Numbered from the stretch's first letter, positions 26,844-35,685 are shown. The stretch is 64,000 bases of DNA from Holophagae bacterium (GCA_012516935.1 JAAYVZ010000041.1:1-64000); one strand, 5' to 3'. Translations and numbers: made by a program. Notes: a model not told the origin generated them from the letters alone.

Positions 26844-29219
26844 ATGGCCATCGATCGCGCGCGCATTCACCAACTTCTCGACAACGCGGCTGCCGAGGGC
26901 CGCTTTGCCTTGCTCGAGTGGGAGGTGTACGAGGTGCTCACCGCTGCAGGGTGCCGTGCTCCGAGGGTCGTGATGATCCCGGCCGGCGAGAATGTGGACT
27001 CGGGGGCGTTGCAGCAGCTCGGGTGCGAACGGGTCGTGCTCAAGGTCGTCTCGCCGACGATCGCGCACAAGACCGACGTCGGGGGGGTCAAGAAGGTCGC
27101 AGCCGACTCCCGGGTCGTGGACGAGGCCGTCGCGGCGATGCTCGATGAGATACCACGCCGCTATGCCCGCTCGCTCGAGGAAAGACCCGGCCACTCTCCC
27201 TCGGCGTACCAGGGGCTGCGGGGGGCCGCTCTCGAGGACGCGATCCGCCGCGACATCCGCGGAGTCATGGCGGTCGAGATGGTCGCCTGCGAGGACGAGG
27301 GTCCGGGCAGCGAATCGATCTTCGCGCTCCGCCACAACCGCGAGTTCGGCCCGGTCGTGACGATGGGGATCGGCGGGGTCGACACCGAGCTGATGGGCGA
27401 GGCGTGCCGCAAAGGGTTGGCCGTCGTCAGCGCCAGCGCGGCACTGCTCGACGAGGCAGCGATGCTCGAAGTGTTCCGCTCGACGCTCTCGTATCGCCGC
27501 ATGGCGGGGCTTGTGCGCACGCGCAAAAAGCTCGTCGACGACGCCGAGATCCTGCAGGTGCTGACGGCCTTGCGTGAGCTTGGCGAGGCGTTCGGGCACG
27601 ACGGTCCAGTCGGGGACGAGCCGTGCGGTTGGACGATCACCGAGCTCGAGGTCAACCCGTTCGGCATTTCTGGTGGGCGGCTCGTCGCCCTCGACGGTCT
27701 GCTCAAATTCCGGCGCCGCGGTGCGCTGCCGCCCACCCGCCCGTTCGCTTCGATCGAGAAGCTCATGCAACCCGCGAGCCTGGGCATCATCGGCGTCTCG
27801 TCCAAGGGGATGAACATGGGTCGAATCATCCTCGGCAACATCCTCGCCTCCGGGTTCGACCCGGGTCGGGCGTACGTCGTGCGGCCCGATTGTGAGGTGA
27901 TCGACGGGGTACGGTGTGTCGCCACCGTCAAGGACCTGCCCGAGCGGGTGGACGTCTTCGTGGTGGCTATCTCCGCCGACCAGGTCCCGGGACTTGTCGA
28001 GGAGCTCGTCGAGCACGACAAGGCCGTTGGTGTGATTCTCATCCCCGGAGGTATGGGCGAGAAAGCCGGTGGCGAGACGATCGAGGCGCGGATCAAGGCT
28101 GCGCTGGTCCGTGCCCGTCTCGCGGGCAAGCCGCTGGTCGCCAACGGCGGCAACTGCCTGGGAATCGTCTCGCGTCCGGGCCGGTACCACACGCTATTCA
28201 TCCCCCCCAGCAAGCTGGCGCTGCGCGAGGACGGCGTGGGCAACGTCGGCTTCATCAGCCAGAGCGGTGCCTACATGATCACGCGGATGAGCAAGCTCGG
28301 CTGGCTCTCGCCGCGCTACGCCGTTTCCACCGGTAACCAGGTCGACCTCACGATCAGCGACTTCGTTCGCTTCATGAGCGGTGACCCCGTGGTGACGACT
28401 CTCGCGGTTTACGTCGAGGGGTTCAAGGACGGCGACGGGCTCCAGTTTGCGAGCGCCGTGCGGGAAGCAGTGCGCTCCGGGCGCGACGTCGTGTTCTACA
28501 AGGCTGGGAGAACCGCCGAGGGGAAGTCAGCGACGAGCGGCCACACCGCCTCGCTGGCCGGCGACTACGACGTCTGCGAGGCTGTCGTCGCGAGCGCCGG
28601 GGCGTTCGTGGCGCGCAGTTTCGACGAGTTTCTGGACCTCCTCAAGGTGAGCTCGCTGATGGGCCGGAAGCGCTGGACGGGACGGAGGCTCGCCGCGCTC
28701 TCGAACGCTGGGTACGAGGCCGTTGGCATCGCCGACAGCTTGCGCGGCGAGGGGTGGCACCTGGAGCTCGCGGCGTTCGAAGCCGCGACCGTTGCCCGGC
28801 TGCAGGCCGCTCTCGCCAAGGGCAAGCTCGACGCGCTCGTCGACGTGCACAACCCGCTCGACCTCACGCCGATGGCTAACGACGAGGTGCACGAGGATGC
28901 CGTCCGGGCTTTTTGCGACGATGCCAACGTGGACCTCGTGCTGTGCTCGACCATCCCCCTCACCCCGGCGATGGCGACCCTCGCTTCCGGCGTCCCGGAG
29001 CACGAGTCGATCCGTTTCGAGGGCAGCCTCGTCAACCGCCTCGCCCGCCTCCTCGCCTCCACCGACACGCCGATCGTGGTCTCGATCGATTGCGGTGACA
29101 TCTTCGACCCGATGGCCCGGGCGTTCGAGGAGCTGGGGCTACCGACGTTCCGGTCCGCCGACGTGGCCGTCCGGACGATGGGCCGTTACCTCGAGGGCAG
29201 GCTGCGAAACCGCTCGTGA
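26844..29219 (+). CDS. ADP-forming acyl-CoA synthetase (acetate--CoA ligase family), ATP-grasp domain first
   Basis: A 791-residue fusion related to ADP-forming acetyl-CoA synthetases, which interconvert acyl-CoA + ADP + Pi and acid + CoA + ATP. The N-terminal third is an ATP-grasp (beta) domain (LKVVSPTIAHKTDVGGVKK; ITELEVNPFGIS). Next come a CoA-binding Rossmann domain (SLGIIGVSSKGMNMGRIILG) and a ligase domain with a probable phospho-histidine at residue 567 (SGHTASLAGDYD). This beta-alpha order is the reverse of the better known alpha-beta fusions such as PatZ; no acetyltransferase domain is present. Substrate is unknown; acetate or branched acids are likely. Single-gene unit. Confidence 0.82.
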   Translation: MAIDRARIHQLLDNAAAEGRFALLEWEVYEVLTAAGCRAPRVVMIPAGENVDSGALQQLGCERVVLKVVSPTIAHKTDVGGVKKVAADSRVVDEAVAAMLDEIPRRYARSLEERPGHSPSAYQGLRGAALEDAIRRDIRGVMAVEMVACEDEGPGSESIFALRHNREFGPVVTMGIGGVDTELMGEACRKGLAVVSASAALLDEAAMLEVFRSTLSYRRMAGLVRTRKKLVDDAEILQVLTALRELGEAFGHDGPVGDEPCGWTITELEVNPFGISGGRLVALDGLLKFRRRGALPPTRPFASIEKLMQPASLGIIGVSSKGMNMGRIILGNILASGFDPGRAYVVRPDCEVIDGVRCVATVKDLPERVDVFVVAISADQVPGLVEELVEHDKAVGVILIPGGMGEKAGGETIEARIKAALVRARLAGKPLVANGGNCLGIVSRPGRYHTLFIPPSKLALREDGVGNVGFISQSGAYMITRMSKLGWLSPRYAVSTGNQVDLTISDFVRFMSGDPVVTTLAVYVEGFKDGDGLQFASAVREAVRSGRDVVFYKAGRTAEGKSATSGHTASLAGDYDVCEAVVASAGAFVARSFDEFLDLLKVSSLMGRKRWTGRRLAALSNAGYEAVGIADSLRGEGWHLELAAFEAATVARLQAALAKGKLDALVDVHNPLDLTPMANDEVHEDAVRAFCDDANVDLVLCSTIPLTPAMATLASGVPEHESIRFEGSLVNRLARLLASTDTPIVVSIDCGDIFDPMARAFEELGLPTFRSADVAVRTMGRYLEGRLRNRS

Positions 29220-29238
29220 TGCTCGTGGAGCCGATCTC

Positions 29239-29745
29239 TCACGATCGACCGGTCGGACCCCAGGGGCCGACCGGGTGGCAGGGCTGAGCGGCCGGGTCGA
29301 GGGCGGCGAGGAGCGCAGCGAGCGGGCGGCGCAGGCGCGGGTGGGTCCACGCAGGGACGAGCTCACAGGCGGGTAGCAAGGCGAAACGCCGCTCGGCAAG
29401 ACGAGGGTGCGGCAGCGTGAGGTCGGGTGACAGGACGACCAAGCCTGGCGCGATCAGGAGATCGAGGTCGATCGATCGGGGGCCCCAGCGGGGTTCGCGG
29501 GTGCGGTTGCGACCGGCGGCGTGCTCGAGCTCGTGGCACCGCCGGAGCAGCGCCTGAGGCGTGGTTCGCAGCTCGATCAGCACCGCAGCGTTGAGGTAGT
29601 CGGGCTGCGGCGGGCCGATGGCGGCGCTGCGCCAGAGGCGGGAGATCGCCACCACGGGATGCTCTGCGCCGAGAGCCGAGAGCGTGCCCGCGAACGTCGC
29701 CGCGACATCGCCCTGATTGCCGCCGAAGCCGAGCAGGAGCTGCGT
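29239..29745 (-). CDS. folK: HPPK (folate pyrophosphokinase), apparent ACG start
   Basis: 2-Amino-4-hydroxy-6-hydroxymethyldihydropteridine pyrophosphokinase, transferring pyrophosphate from ATP in folate synthesis. The frame encodes QLLLGFGGNQGDVAATF (family GxGxNxGD), then PQPDYLNAAV, EPRWGPRSIDLDLLI and LPHPRLAERRFALLP, all HPPK signatures. No ATG, GTG or TTG exists in frame ahead of the GFGGNQGD motif; the first GTG (29655) would delete it. ACG at 29745 lies 7 nt after GGGAGGG and would give a normal 168-residue protein, so a rare ACG start (or a sequencing error for ATG) is the best reading. It converges on the acyl-CoA synthetase gene. Confidence 0.8.
   Translation of the reverse strand, partial: TQLLLGFGGNQGDVAATFAGTLSALGAEHPVVAISRLWRSAAIGPPQPDYLNAAVLIELRTTPQALLRRCHELEHAAGRNRTREPRWGPRSIDLDLLIAPGLVVLSPDLTLPHPRLAERRFALLPACELVPAWTHPRLRRPLAALLAALDPAAQPCHPVGPWGPTGRS
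29249..29274. terminator. Strong hairpin in the 3' end of folK
   Basis: CCGGTCGG (29249-29256) pairs with CCGACCGG (29267-29274), and CCCC/GGGG in between extends the stem with one bulged A. It lies 30 nt after the acyl-CoA synthetase stop, inside the end of convergent folK. No U tract. Confidence 0.45.
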
Positions 29746-29799
29746 TCGAAGGCCCTCCCGGCGGCATGATACGATGCCGGTGATCGGGGGGTGGCAGCG

Positions 29800-30300
29800 A
29801 TGAGCCAGGGGCTGGAGAAGGCGCAGGGCGCACGAACTTGGCTCGAGCGGTTGGGCGCTCGGGTTCCGGGATACCGGGGTTATCTCGAGCGGGAGCTGCG
29901 CCGTGAGGTGGACCAGATCCTGCGGGCCGAGTTGGCGGCGCGACTCGACCGGGCGCGCGCCAGCGTCCAGGCTTTCGCGCGCCGCCTACGACTCGATCAA
30001 CCCGGGGTGTTGCAACGGCTTGCCTCGGCGGAGAAGCGCATCGACGCTGTGGCCAACGCCCTGCGTCACGCCGGCTCGGGGTACGCGGGGCTGTTCGATG
30101 CGGCGAAGATCTACGAAGCGGAGCTCGAGAGCTTGTACCGTTTCGACCTCTCGCTGGTGGATGCGATCGATACCCTCGTGGCCACGGCTGCTGGTCTCGA
30201 CGGTGAGGCCGCCGTAGCTCGCCTCGAGGGTCAGCTCGAGGGCCTGGCCACCCAAGTCGACAGCCGCAGCACGGTCGTCAGGAGCATGCTCGGCGCCTGA
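29800..30300 (+). CDS. Uncharacterised helical protein, partner of SPFH gene
   Basis: About 166 residues with no family I can name. It looks all-helical and soluble: charged amphipathic stretches (YLERELRREVDQILRAELAARLDRARASV; SAEKRIDAVANALRHAGSG), no signal peptide, no Cys, no metal motif. ATG 29800 was chosen after a G-rich stretch; an in-frame GTG at 29791 is possible. It lies 11 nt before the SPFH/zinc-ribbon gene, so the two are almost certainly co-transcribed and may act together. A possible -10, TACGAT (29770-29775), sits inside a short palindrome and overlaps the folK 5' region. Confidence 0.6.
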   Translation: MSQGLEKAQGARTWLERLGARVPGYRGYLERELRREVDQILRAELAARLDRARASVQAFARRLRLDQPGVLQRLASAEKRIDAVANALRHAGSGYAGLFDAAKIYEAELESLYRFDLSLVDAIDTLVATAAGLDGEAAVARLEGQLEGLATQVDSRSTVVRSMLGA

Positions 30301-30311
30301 GGGAGGATGGC

Positions 30312-31361
30312 ATGAGTCAGTTCCTGGAGACCATCGAGCACTACGACCCGTCGGGCCAGGAAATCGCCTTTCGCTTTCCGCCCGAGGGAAGCGCCGAGGT
30401 CAAGCTGGGGGCCCAGCTCATCGTCCACGAGGCGCAGGAGGCGGTGTTTTACAGGGATGGTCGGGCGTTGGATGTGTTCGGCCCTGGACGCCACACCCTG
30501 ACGACGCAGAACATTCCGTTGGTGACGAAGCTGCTGGCTGCGCCGTTCGGCTTTGCGTCGCCGTTCCGGGTGCAGGTCGTATTCGTGTCCAAACGCACCT
30601 TTCTGGACCAGAAATGGGGGACGCGGGAACCGGTGGTGTTTCGTGACCGCGAGCTCGGGGTGGTGCGGCTGCGGGCGTTCGGGACGTACGCCTACCGTAT
30701 TCGTGATGCGCGGGTGTTCGTCAACACGGTGGTCGGCTCTTCAGGGCAGCTCGACACCGCCCGGCTGGAGGACTTCTACCGCGATATGGTCATCTCGCGG
30801 CTCAACGACTTGCTGGGGGAGAACCTGACCTCGGTGTTGGACCTGCCGGCCTCGTACGATGAGCTTGCCGCTCTCGCCAAGGCGAGGTTGAGCGAGGATT
30901 TCGGCAAGTACGGTGTCGATCTCACGGACTTCTACGTCAACTCCATCACGCCCCCGGACGAGGTGCTGCAGCGTATCGATGAGCGTGCCTCGATGGGGGC
31001 GGTCGGCGACCTCGCGGCCTACACACGGTTCAAGGCCGCCGTAGCCCTGGGCGACGCGGCCAAAGCGAACGGCGGTGGAGGCGCTGCCGGTGCCGGGTTG
31101 GGCGTGGGGCTGGGCGCCGGCTTCGGCGTGCAGATGGCCGGAGCCCTCGGCGAGGCGTTGCGTGGTGGAGCGGCCCCGGCGGCGGGCGGCGCCGGAGCGG
31201 CGGCCGGTAGCTTCTGCCCCCATTGCGGCGACGGCCTGCCTGCCGGAGCGCGGTTCTGCCCTGGCTGCGGCACACCGTTGGGGGGTACCCTTTGCGCCAA
31301 GTGCAGGCAGGTACTCCCCTCGGGCGCGCGCTTTTGTCCTGGCTGCGGCACCCAGACCTAG
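30312..31361 (+). CDS. SPFH/band-7 domain protein with two C-terminal zinc ribbons
   Basis: A 349-residue protein. Residues about 20-240 form an SPFH-like (virion-core-protein-like) domain: LIVHEAQEAVFYRDGRAL, FGPGRHTLTTQNIPL, and helical VDLTDFYVNSITPPDEVLQRIDER. A Gly/Ala-rich flexible region follows, then two zinc ribbons CPHCG...FCPGCG and CAKC...FCPGCG, eight Cys in all. Similar proteins (YdjI-like) are membrane-associated scaffolds linked to membrane stress in Bacillus. There is no membrane segment of its own beyond the Gly/Ala stretch. GGGAGG precedes ATG 30312. It is paired with the helical protein upstream. Confidence 0.8.
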   Translation: MSQFLETIEHYDPSGQEIAFRFPPEGSAEVKLGAQLIVHEAQEAVFYRDGRALDVFGPGRHTLTTQNIPLVTKLLAAPFGFASPFRVQVVFVSKRTFLDQKWGTREPVVFRDRELGVVRLRAFGTYAYRIRDARVFVNTVVGSSGQLDTARLEDFYRDMVISRLNDLLGENLTSVLDLPASYDELAALAKARLSEDFGKYGVDLTDFYVNSITPPDEVLQRIDERASMGAVGDLAAYTRFKAAVALGDAAKANGGGGAAGAGLGVGLGAGFGVQMAGALGEALRGGAAPAAGGAGAAAGSFCPHCGDGLPAGARFCPGCGTPLGGTLCAKCRQVLPSGARFCPGCGTQT

Positions 31362-31451
31362 CCCCTGCCGGAGCCCGCGACCCGATCGGATCGGCTGCCG
31401 AGCGCGAGGAGGAGCGGGTTGTATGCCGTGGCGTATGTCTCCGCCCGGCGA

Positions 31452-32045
31452 TCACGACATCTTCGGGGTCGGAAACGGGATCGGGTCATCTTCCTCGGGG
31501 AAGAGTGGGGGCATCGGGCAGACGATGGGCTCGAGACGAGCCATCACCACCTGCCCCCAGCGGCTCGGTTCGTGGCCGGTGAGATCGAGACAGGCGAGCC
31601 CCCGCTGGCGCATCTGCAGGTCGATGAGCTGGTCGATGGCGCGCTGGAACACGAGGTCCACGTCGCGCACCCCGTCCCACCGTGGGGCACTCCATAGCGG
31701 CACCTTGACCAGCAGGTCATAGGTCAGTAGCCAGCGGGAGAGGAGCGGCTCCCAGGCAGGCTGGGGGCCGGTTGCGTGGACCAGGTAGCAGTAGTTGTCG
31801 AGCACCGAGCGGTCACAGATGACCACCTGATGGTCGGCCTCCGCTTGGATCTCCCAGGCCATCTGGGTGTGCAAGATCCACGACTGGGCGGCGAGGCTGG
31901 TCTCGCGGTTGATCGGCAGGGGGCAGCGCCGGGCCACCTCCTGCACCATCTCGACGTTGACATCGCGCCGCTTGAGACGTGCAGCGAGCTCGTAGCACAG
32001 CGTCGTCTTGCCAACGCCGTGGGTGCCGATCAGGGCGACCTTCAT
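31452..32045 (-). CDS. NadR/Ttd14-like P-loop NTPase
   Basis: A 197-residue P-loop protein: Walker A GTHGVGKTT near residue 7, a second conserved VICDRSVLDNYCY block (residues about 74-87), as in the NadR-kinase/Ttd14-like AAA_28 group that includes nucleoside/nicotinamide-riboside kinases. Substrate is unknown. Its ATG overlaps the stop of the upstream Ser/Thr kinase gene by 4 nt, so the two are translationally coupled, which suggests it is a partner or output of that kinase (inference). It converges on the SPFH gene. Confidence 0.7.
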   Translation of the reverse strand: MKVALIGTHGVGKTTLCYELAARLKRRDVNVEMVQEVARRCPLPINRETSLAAQSWILHTQMAWEIQAEADHQVVICDRSVLDNYCYLVHATGPQPAWEPLLSRWLLTYDLLVKVPLWSAPRWDGVRDVDLVFQRAIDQLIDLQMRQRGLACLDLTGHEPSRWGQVVMARLEPIVCPMPPLFPEEDDPIPFPTPKMS

Positions 32046-34537
32046 CCCGCCTCCCCGTTCTCGCCGAGCCCGGCGAGGGCGGCGACGAGGGCGCTCCCGT
32101 CGCGCGGTCTCTGGGAGGGCTGTTTGGCCAGGCAGGCGAGGATGAGCTGGCTGGTCCCCGGGTCGAGGTCTGGGGCGAGGGATGTCGGGTCGGGCGGGGC
32201 CAGCTCCAAGTGGGCCTTGATGATGTTCCCCTCGGTGAACGGTAAGCGGCCGGTGGCGAGCTGGAAGAAGGTGACACCGAGGGCGTACACATCGCTCCGC
32301 TCGTCGGGGTTCTCGCCCATGAGCTGCTCCGGTGCCATGAAGTAGGGCGTTCCCGCAGCACCCGACGCGGACTTTTCCGCGTCGCCGAGACGGCGGGCGA
32401 TGCCGAAGTCCAGGATCTTGATCTGCCGCCGGTCGGTCAGGATCATGTTGGCGGGCTTGAGGTCGCGGTGCACGACGCGGGCTGCGTGAGCGTATGCCAC
32501 CGCGTCGGCGATCTGTCGCATGAAGCTGAGTAGGCGGAGCCGCACGAACAACGGTTCCTCGCTCAGGAGCTGGTTGAGCGTCGGTCCGGACACGAACTCC
32601 ATCGAGATGTAGAACGACCCGAACCCACGGTCGAAGTCATAGATGTGAACGATCCCCGGGTGGGAGAGGGCAGCGGCGGCTCGCGCCTCCCGCTCGAAGC
32701 GCCGGAAAGCCTCGGGAGTGTGTTGACGCTCGTTGAGGATCTTGATCGCTACGTCCCGGTCGAGGCGGTTGTCATGGGCCTTGAAGACGACGCCCATGCC
32801 GCCCCGCCCCAGCTCCTTCGTAATCGTGTAGCGGGACGAGGCGTCGCTCGCCAGCGGCTCCGCCGACCCCGGTACCGGTGTGAGACCACCCGACGACTGG
32901 AGCTGCTCGATCGTCTGTCGCTGCATCTTGACGGTCTGGAGGCGCTTCGCGGCGTCCTCGTACGAGTAGTCGAAGTCGACGATTTTCTGCCAGGCGGACT
33001 CGGCCCCCTTGAGATCGCCCTGCTGCTCGAGGAGGTGGGCCAGGGTGTAAAACGCCGGGAGCAGCTCGCGCCGAACCGCTTGGTCGCTGGTCGCTCGCTG
33101 TACGGCACCGATGGCGGTGGGAAGGTCGACCTCGCGGGCGAGCCACACGGCGAGCTTCGACAGCGGCTCGGCCAGTGACGGGACGTTGGCCGAGCTGCCT
33201 GCGAGCATCTCCCACGCTGCCTTGAGCTCACCGGCGTCGAAGAGGACCGAGAAGCCGTCCTCGACTCGGCCCTGACGGGCGAGGAAGCTCGCCAGCTCGA
33301 GGTGCTGGCCGGAGCTGCCGAGGAGCTGCTCGGCACGGGCCAGGTCGCCAGCCCGTTCGAAGCACCGCGCGGCCTCGAGATAGCTCCCGGCCCGCTCCCA
33401 GATGAGGCCGGCTTCATCCCACTCGCCGATCGAGCACAGCAGCTCGGTCGCCTCGTTCTTGTCAGGGATGCGCGAGGCGGCCTCGGCGGCCTCGCGCAGC
33501 ATGCCCGCCTCGCAGAAGCGCTCGAACGCCTCGTGGAAGCGACCGAGCTCGACCAGAACGGCAGCCGCTTCGGCGGGCATCCGCGTCACCTCGAAAAGAT
33601 GAGCGGCCTCCTCGAGGTGGCCCTCCTCATGCAGGCGTTGGGCGCGCAACCGGGCAGCCTGATCGTCCTTACCAGCGACCTGGAGGGCCTCGGCGGCGCG
33701 CGAAAACTCTCCAGAGGACTGGAACGCCTTCGCGGCCTCCTCGGGCTGGTGGGCCGCCAGCAGCAGGTCGCCAGCCTCCGTGAAGCGTCCTGCCGCCATG
33801 GCCACCTGGGCGGCGAGCTGAGGTCGTCCGGCCTCGCGCGCGGCGCGCAAAGCAACATCGACCGAGCTTATCGAAAGACGCTTCGCTTTCACGGCCATCT
33901 CGACCGCGTTGGCAGCGCGCCGGGCGTCGCCTGCCCGCACGAAGACCTCGATCGCTGTTTCTGCCTTGTTGTGCTCGATCAGGTAGGTGCCGTAGCGCAG
34001 CCAGAGCTGCAGCGCCAGCTCCTCGTTGCCCTGGCGGGAGGCGAGCGATGCGGCGATGGCGAGGCTCTCGCCGCCTTCCTTCTGGTAGTAGGCGAGCGCG
34101 GCGTTGATGCGGCCGAGGTTGCGCGCGACCTCTCCGGCCCGGCCCCACACCCGGCCCCGCCGGAACGCCCGCAGCGCCCGTCGCTGGTAGCCGGCCTCGA
34201 GCCAGAACTCGCCGGCAGCGCGATGGTCACGACGACGGGCGGCGCGGACGGCGAGGTCGGTGGCTGAGCCGGGGCGGGGAGAGAGCAGCCCGAAGCCGAT
34301 CAGGGCGAGCAGCCCAGCAGTGATGTGCCCTGCGACCATGACGATCTCGGGTTTTGGCAGCAGGAGGAACGGGGGCAGCGGCTTGACGAGGGAGTCGAGG
34401 CCGAGAAACGACACGATCCACCAGAGGTTCAGCCAGATGACGAGTGAGGTGGCGAGCAGCGAAGCGCAGGATCGCAACCCGCGGGTGACGACGAGCGCGA
34501 ACAAGGGGAGGAGGAGCGCCTCGCCCAAGACCAGCAT
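32042..34537 (-). CDS. Membrane TPR protein with C-terminal Ser/Thr protein kinase
   Basis: An 831-residue protein with the usual bacterial order reversed. The N-terminus carries about three membrane segments (LLLPLFALVVT, LVIWLNLWWIVSFLGL, HITAGLLALIGFGLL). Then come about 430 residues of helical TPR-like repeats, and the Hanks-type kinase occupies about residues 562-825: glycine loop GRGGMGVVFKAHD, AIKIL lysine, HRDLKPANMIL catalytic loop, DFGIARRLG, APEQL, all intact. It should phosphorylate Ser/Thr on unknown targets from the cytoplasmic face. No PASTA domains, so it is not a wall sensor of the PknB type. Coupled by a 4-nt overlap to the P-loop NTPase gene and divergent from dnaJ. Confidence 0.9.
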   Translation of the reverse strand: MLVLGEALLLPLFALVVTRGLRSCASLLATSLVIWLNLWWIVSFLGLDSLVKPLPPFLLLPKPEIVMVAGHITAGLLALIGFGLLSPRPGSATDLAVRAARRRDHRAAGEFWLEAGYQRRALRAFRRGRVWGRAGEVARNLGRINAALAYYQKEGGESLAIAASLASRQGNEELALQLWLRYGTYLIEHNKAETAIEVFVRAGDARRAANAVEMAVKAKRLSISSVDVALRAAREAGRPQLAAQVAMAAGRFTEAGDLLLAAHQPEEAAKAFQSSGEFSRAAEALQVAGKDDQAARLRAQRLHEEGHLEEAAHLFEVTRMPAEAAAVLVELGRFHEAFERFCEAGMLREAAEAASRIPDKNEATELLCSIGEWDEAGLIWERAGSYLEAARCFERAGDLARAEQLLGSSGQHLELASFLARQGRVEDGFSVLFDAGELKAAWEMLAGSSANVPSLAEPLSKLAVWLAREVDLPTAIGAVQRATSDQAVRRELLPAFYTLAHLLEQQGDLKGAESAWQKIVDFDYSYEDAAKRLQTVKMQRQTIEQLQSSGGLTPVPGSAEPLASDASSRYTITKELGRGGMGVVFKAHDNRLDRDVAIKILNERQHTPEAFRRFEREARAAAALSHPGIVHIYDFDRGFGSFYISMEFVSGPTLNQLLSEEPLFVRLRLLSFMRQIADAVAYAHAARVVHRDLKPANMILTDRRQIKILDFGIARRLGDAEKSASGAAGTPYFMAPEQLMGENPDERSDVYALGVTFFQLATGRLPFTEGNIIKAHLELAPPDPTSLAPDLDPGTSQLILACLAKQPSQRPRDGSALVAALAGLGENGEAG

Positions 34538-34615
34538 GCGGGCATTCTAGCCACTTCTTCGCGGGTTCGCACGCCTTCCCGCAGCGATCCGGCCGACAAT
34601 GTGACGGGGCGCACC

Positions 34616-34645
34616 CTTGAAAGTTTACAAGAAGTCGCTCATATT
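34616..34645 (+). promoter_or_regulatory. Sigma-32-like heat-shock promoter of dnaJ-like gene
   Basis: CTTGAAA (34616-34622), 15-nt spacer, CTCATATT (34638-34645), close to the sigma-32 consensus CTTGAAA-N11-16-CCCCATNT. The same bases can also be read as a weak sigma-70 promoter (TTGAAA-N17-CATATT). The predicted start is about 25-30 nt before the gene. Confidence 0.5.
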
Positions 34646-34678
34646 CTGTGACGGCGCGAGGCGCCGACTGGAGACGTG

Positions 34679-35656
34679 ATGAAGGACCTCTACGAGGTGC
34701 TCAAAGTAGGGCGCGACGCCAGCCCAGAGGAGATCAAGAAGGCGTACCGCAAGCTGGCTCGGCGTTGCCATCCCGACGTCAATCCGCAGGACCCTCAGGC
34801 AGAGCAGAAGTTCCGCGAGATCCAGGAGGCCTATGCCGTGCTCTCGGATCCCGCCAAGAAGGCCCAGTACGACCGCTTCGGGACCGTGGACGAGGGCGAG
34901 GTGGCGACGCGGAGCACTCGCGCGTGGCGAGGGCGTGGCGGGTCGCGGGTGAATGTTGGCTTCGGTGGTTTCTCCGGCTTCCCGGATCTCGGCGACCTCT
35001 TCGGGGACCTGTTTCGGCGAGGTGGTGGTCCCGCTCAGCCGCCCCCAGCCCCGCCCGAGGCGACGGTCGAGCTCGAGCTCGTCGATGCTGTCAAGGGAAC
35101 GTCGGTCGTGGTGGCGCTGCGGCGGGAGGTCGAGTGCGGGGCGTGCCAGGGGCGGGGAAACGACGGCGAGCGGACCTGTTCCCGGTGCCATGGGAGCGGC
35201 CAGCTCATCCACACCGACCGCGTGCGGGTACGAATTCCTGCCGGTGTGGCGGACGGAGACCGGGTGCGCGCTGCGGTTCGTTCCGTTCCGGGCGGTGAGG
35301 TGTCGGTGGCGATCAAGGTCAAGGCGCACCCTTTCTTCGAACGGCGAGGCGACGACATCCACACTACGGTGCCGATCACGTTCGCAGAGGCGATGGTCGG
35401 GGCGGAGATCGAAGTCGGGACCGTCGGCGGACCGGTGCGAGCCAAGATCCCAGCGGGAACCCAGTCGGGGCAGCGCTTCCGACTGCGAGGCAAGGGGGTC
35501 CGCAATGCCCGCACGGGTGTTCCCGGCGACCATTTCTATACCGTTCAGGTGGCGGTGCCGCGGGTGGTAACGCCAGGCGGGCGAGAGCTCGCCCGGCGGG
35601 TTGCCGAGCTGTACGCGGTCGATCCGCGCACCAGCCTACCCCTGAGCTTGACCTGA
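34679..35656 (+). CDS. DnaJ-family co-chaperone with a half zinc-finger
   Basis: A 325-residue Hsp40 that would stimulate DnaK. Order: J domain (residues 1-70, HPD in [13 protein letters not shown] end), Gly/Phe-rich region ([22 protein letters not shown]), zinc-finger part with only two CxxCxGxG motifs ([16 protein letters not shown]) where true DnaJ has four, then two C-terminal beta domains. It is thus between DnaJ and CbpA: one zinc site, not two. There is no dnaK or grpE beside it, so it is probably an accessory copy. ATG 34679 follows GGAG; a GTG 3 nt earlier is equivalent. Confidence 0.88.
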   Translation: MKDLYEVLKVGRDASPEEIKKAYRKLARRCHPDVNPQDPQAEQKFREIQEAYAVLSDPAKKAQYDRFGTVDEGEVATRSTRAWRGRGGSRVNVGFGGFSGFPDLGDLFGDLFRRGGGPAQPPPAPPEATVELELVDAVKGTSVVVALRREVECGACQGRGNDGERTCSRCHGSGQLIHTDRVRVRIPAGVADGDRVRAAVRSVPGGEVSVAIKVKAHPFFERRGDDIHTTVPITFAEAMVGAEIEVGTVGGPVRAKIPAGTQSGQRFRLRGKGVRNARTGVPGDHFYTVQVAVPRVVTPGGRELARRVAELYAVDPRTSLPLSLT

Positions 35657-35673
35657 AACGCGCGGATAGGCGC

Positions 35674-35679
35674 TACAAT
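35674..35679 (+). promoter_or_regulatory. -10 box immediately before TPR gene (leaderless type)
   Basis: TACAAT ends 6 nt before ATG 35686. A TTGACC at 35648-35653 is 20 nt upstream, longer than ideal. Transcription from here would start at the ATG; read-through from the dnaJ-like gene is also possible. Confidence 0.4.
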
Positions 35680-35685
35680 GTGGCG

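Noticed and set aside
29239-29655. folK starting at GTG 29655
   Set aside because: It would remove the conserved GFGGNQGD segment that is clearly encoded upstream in the same frame.
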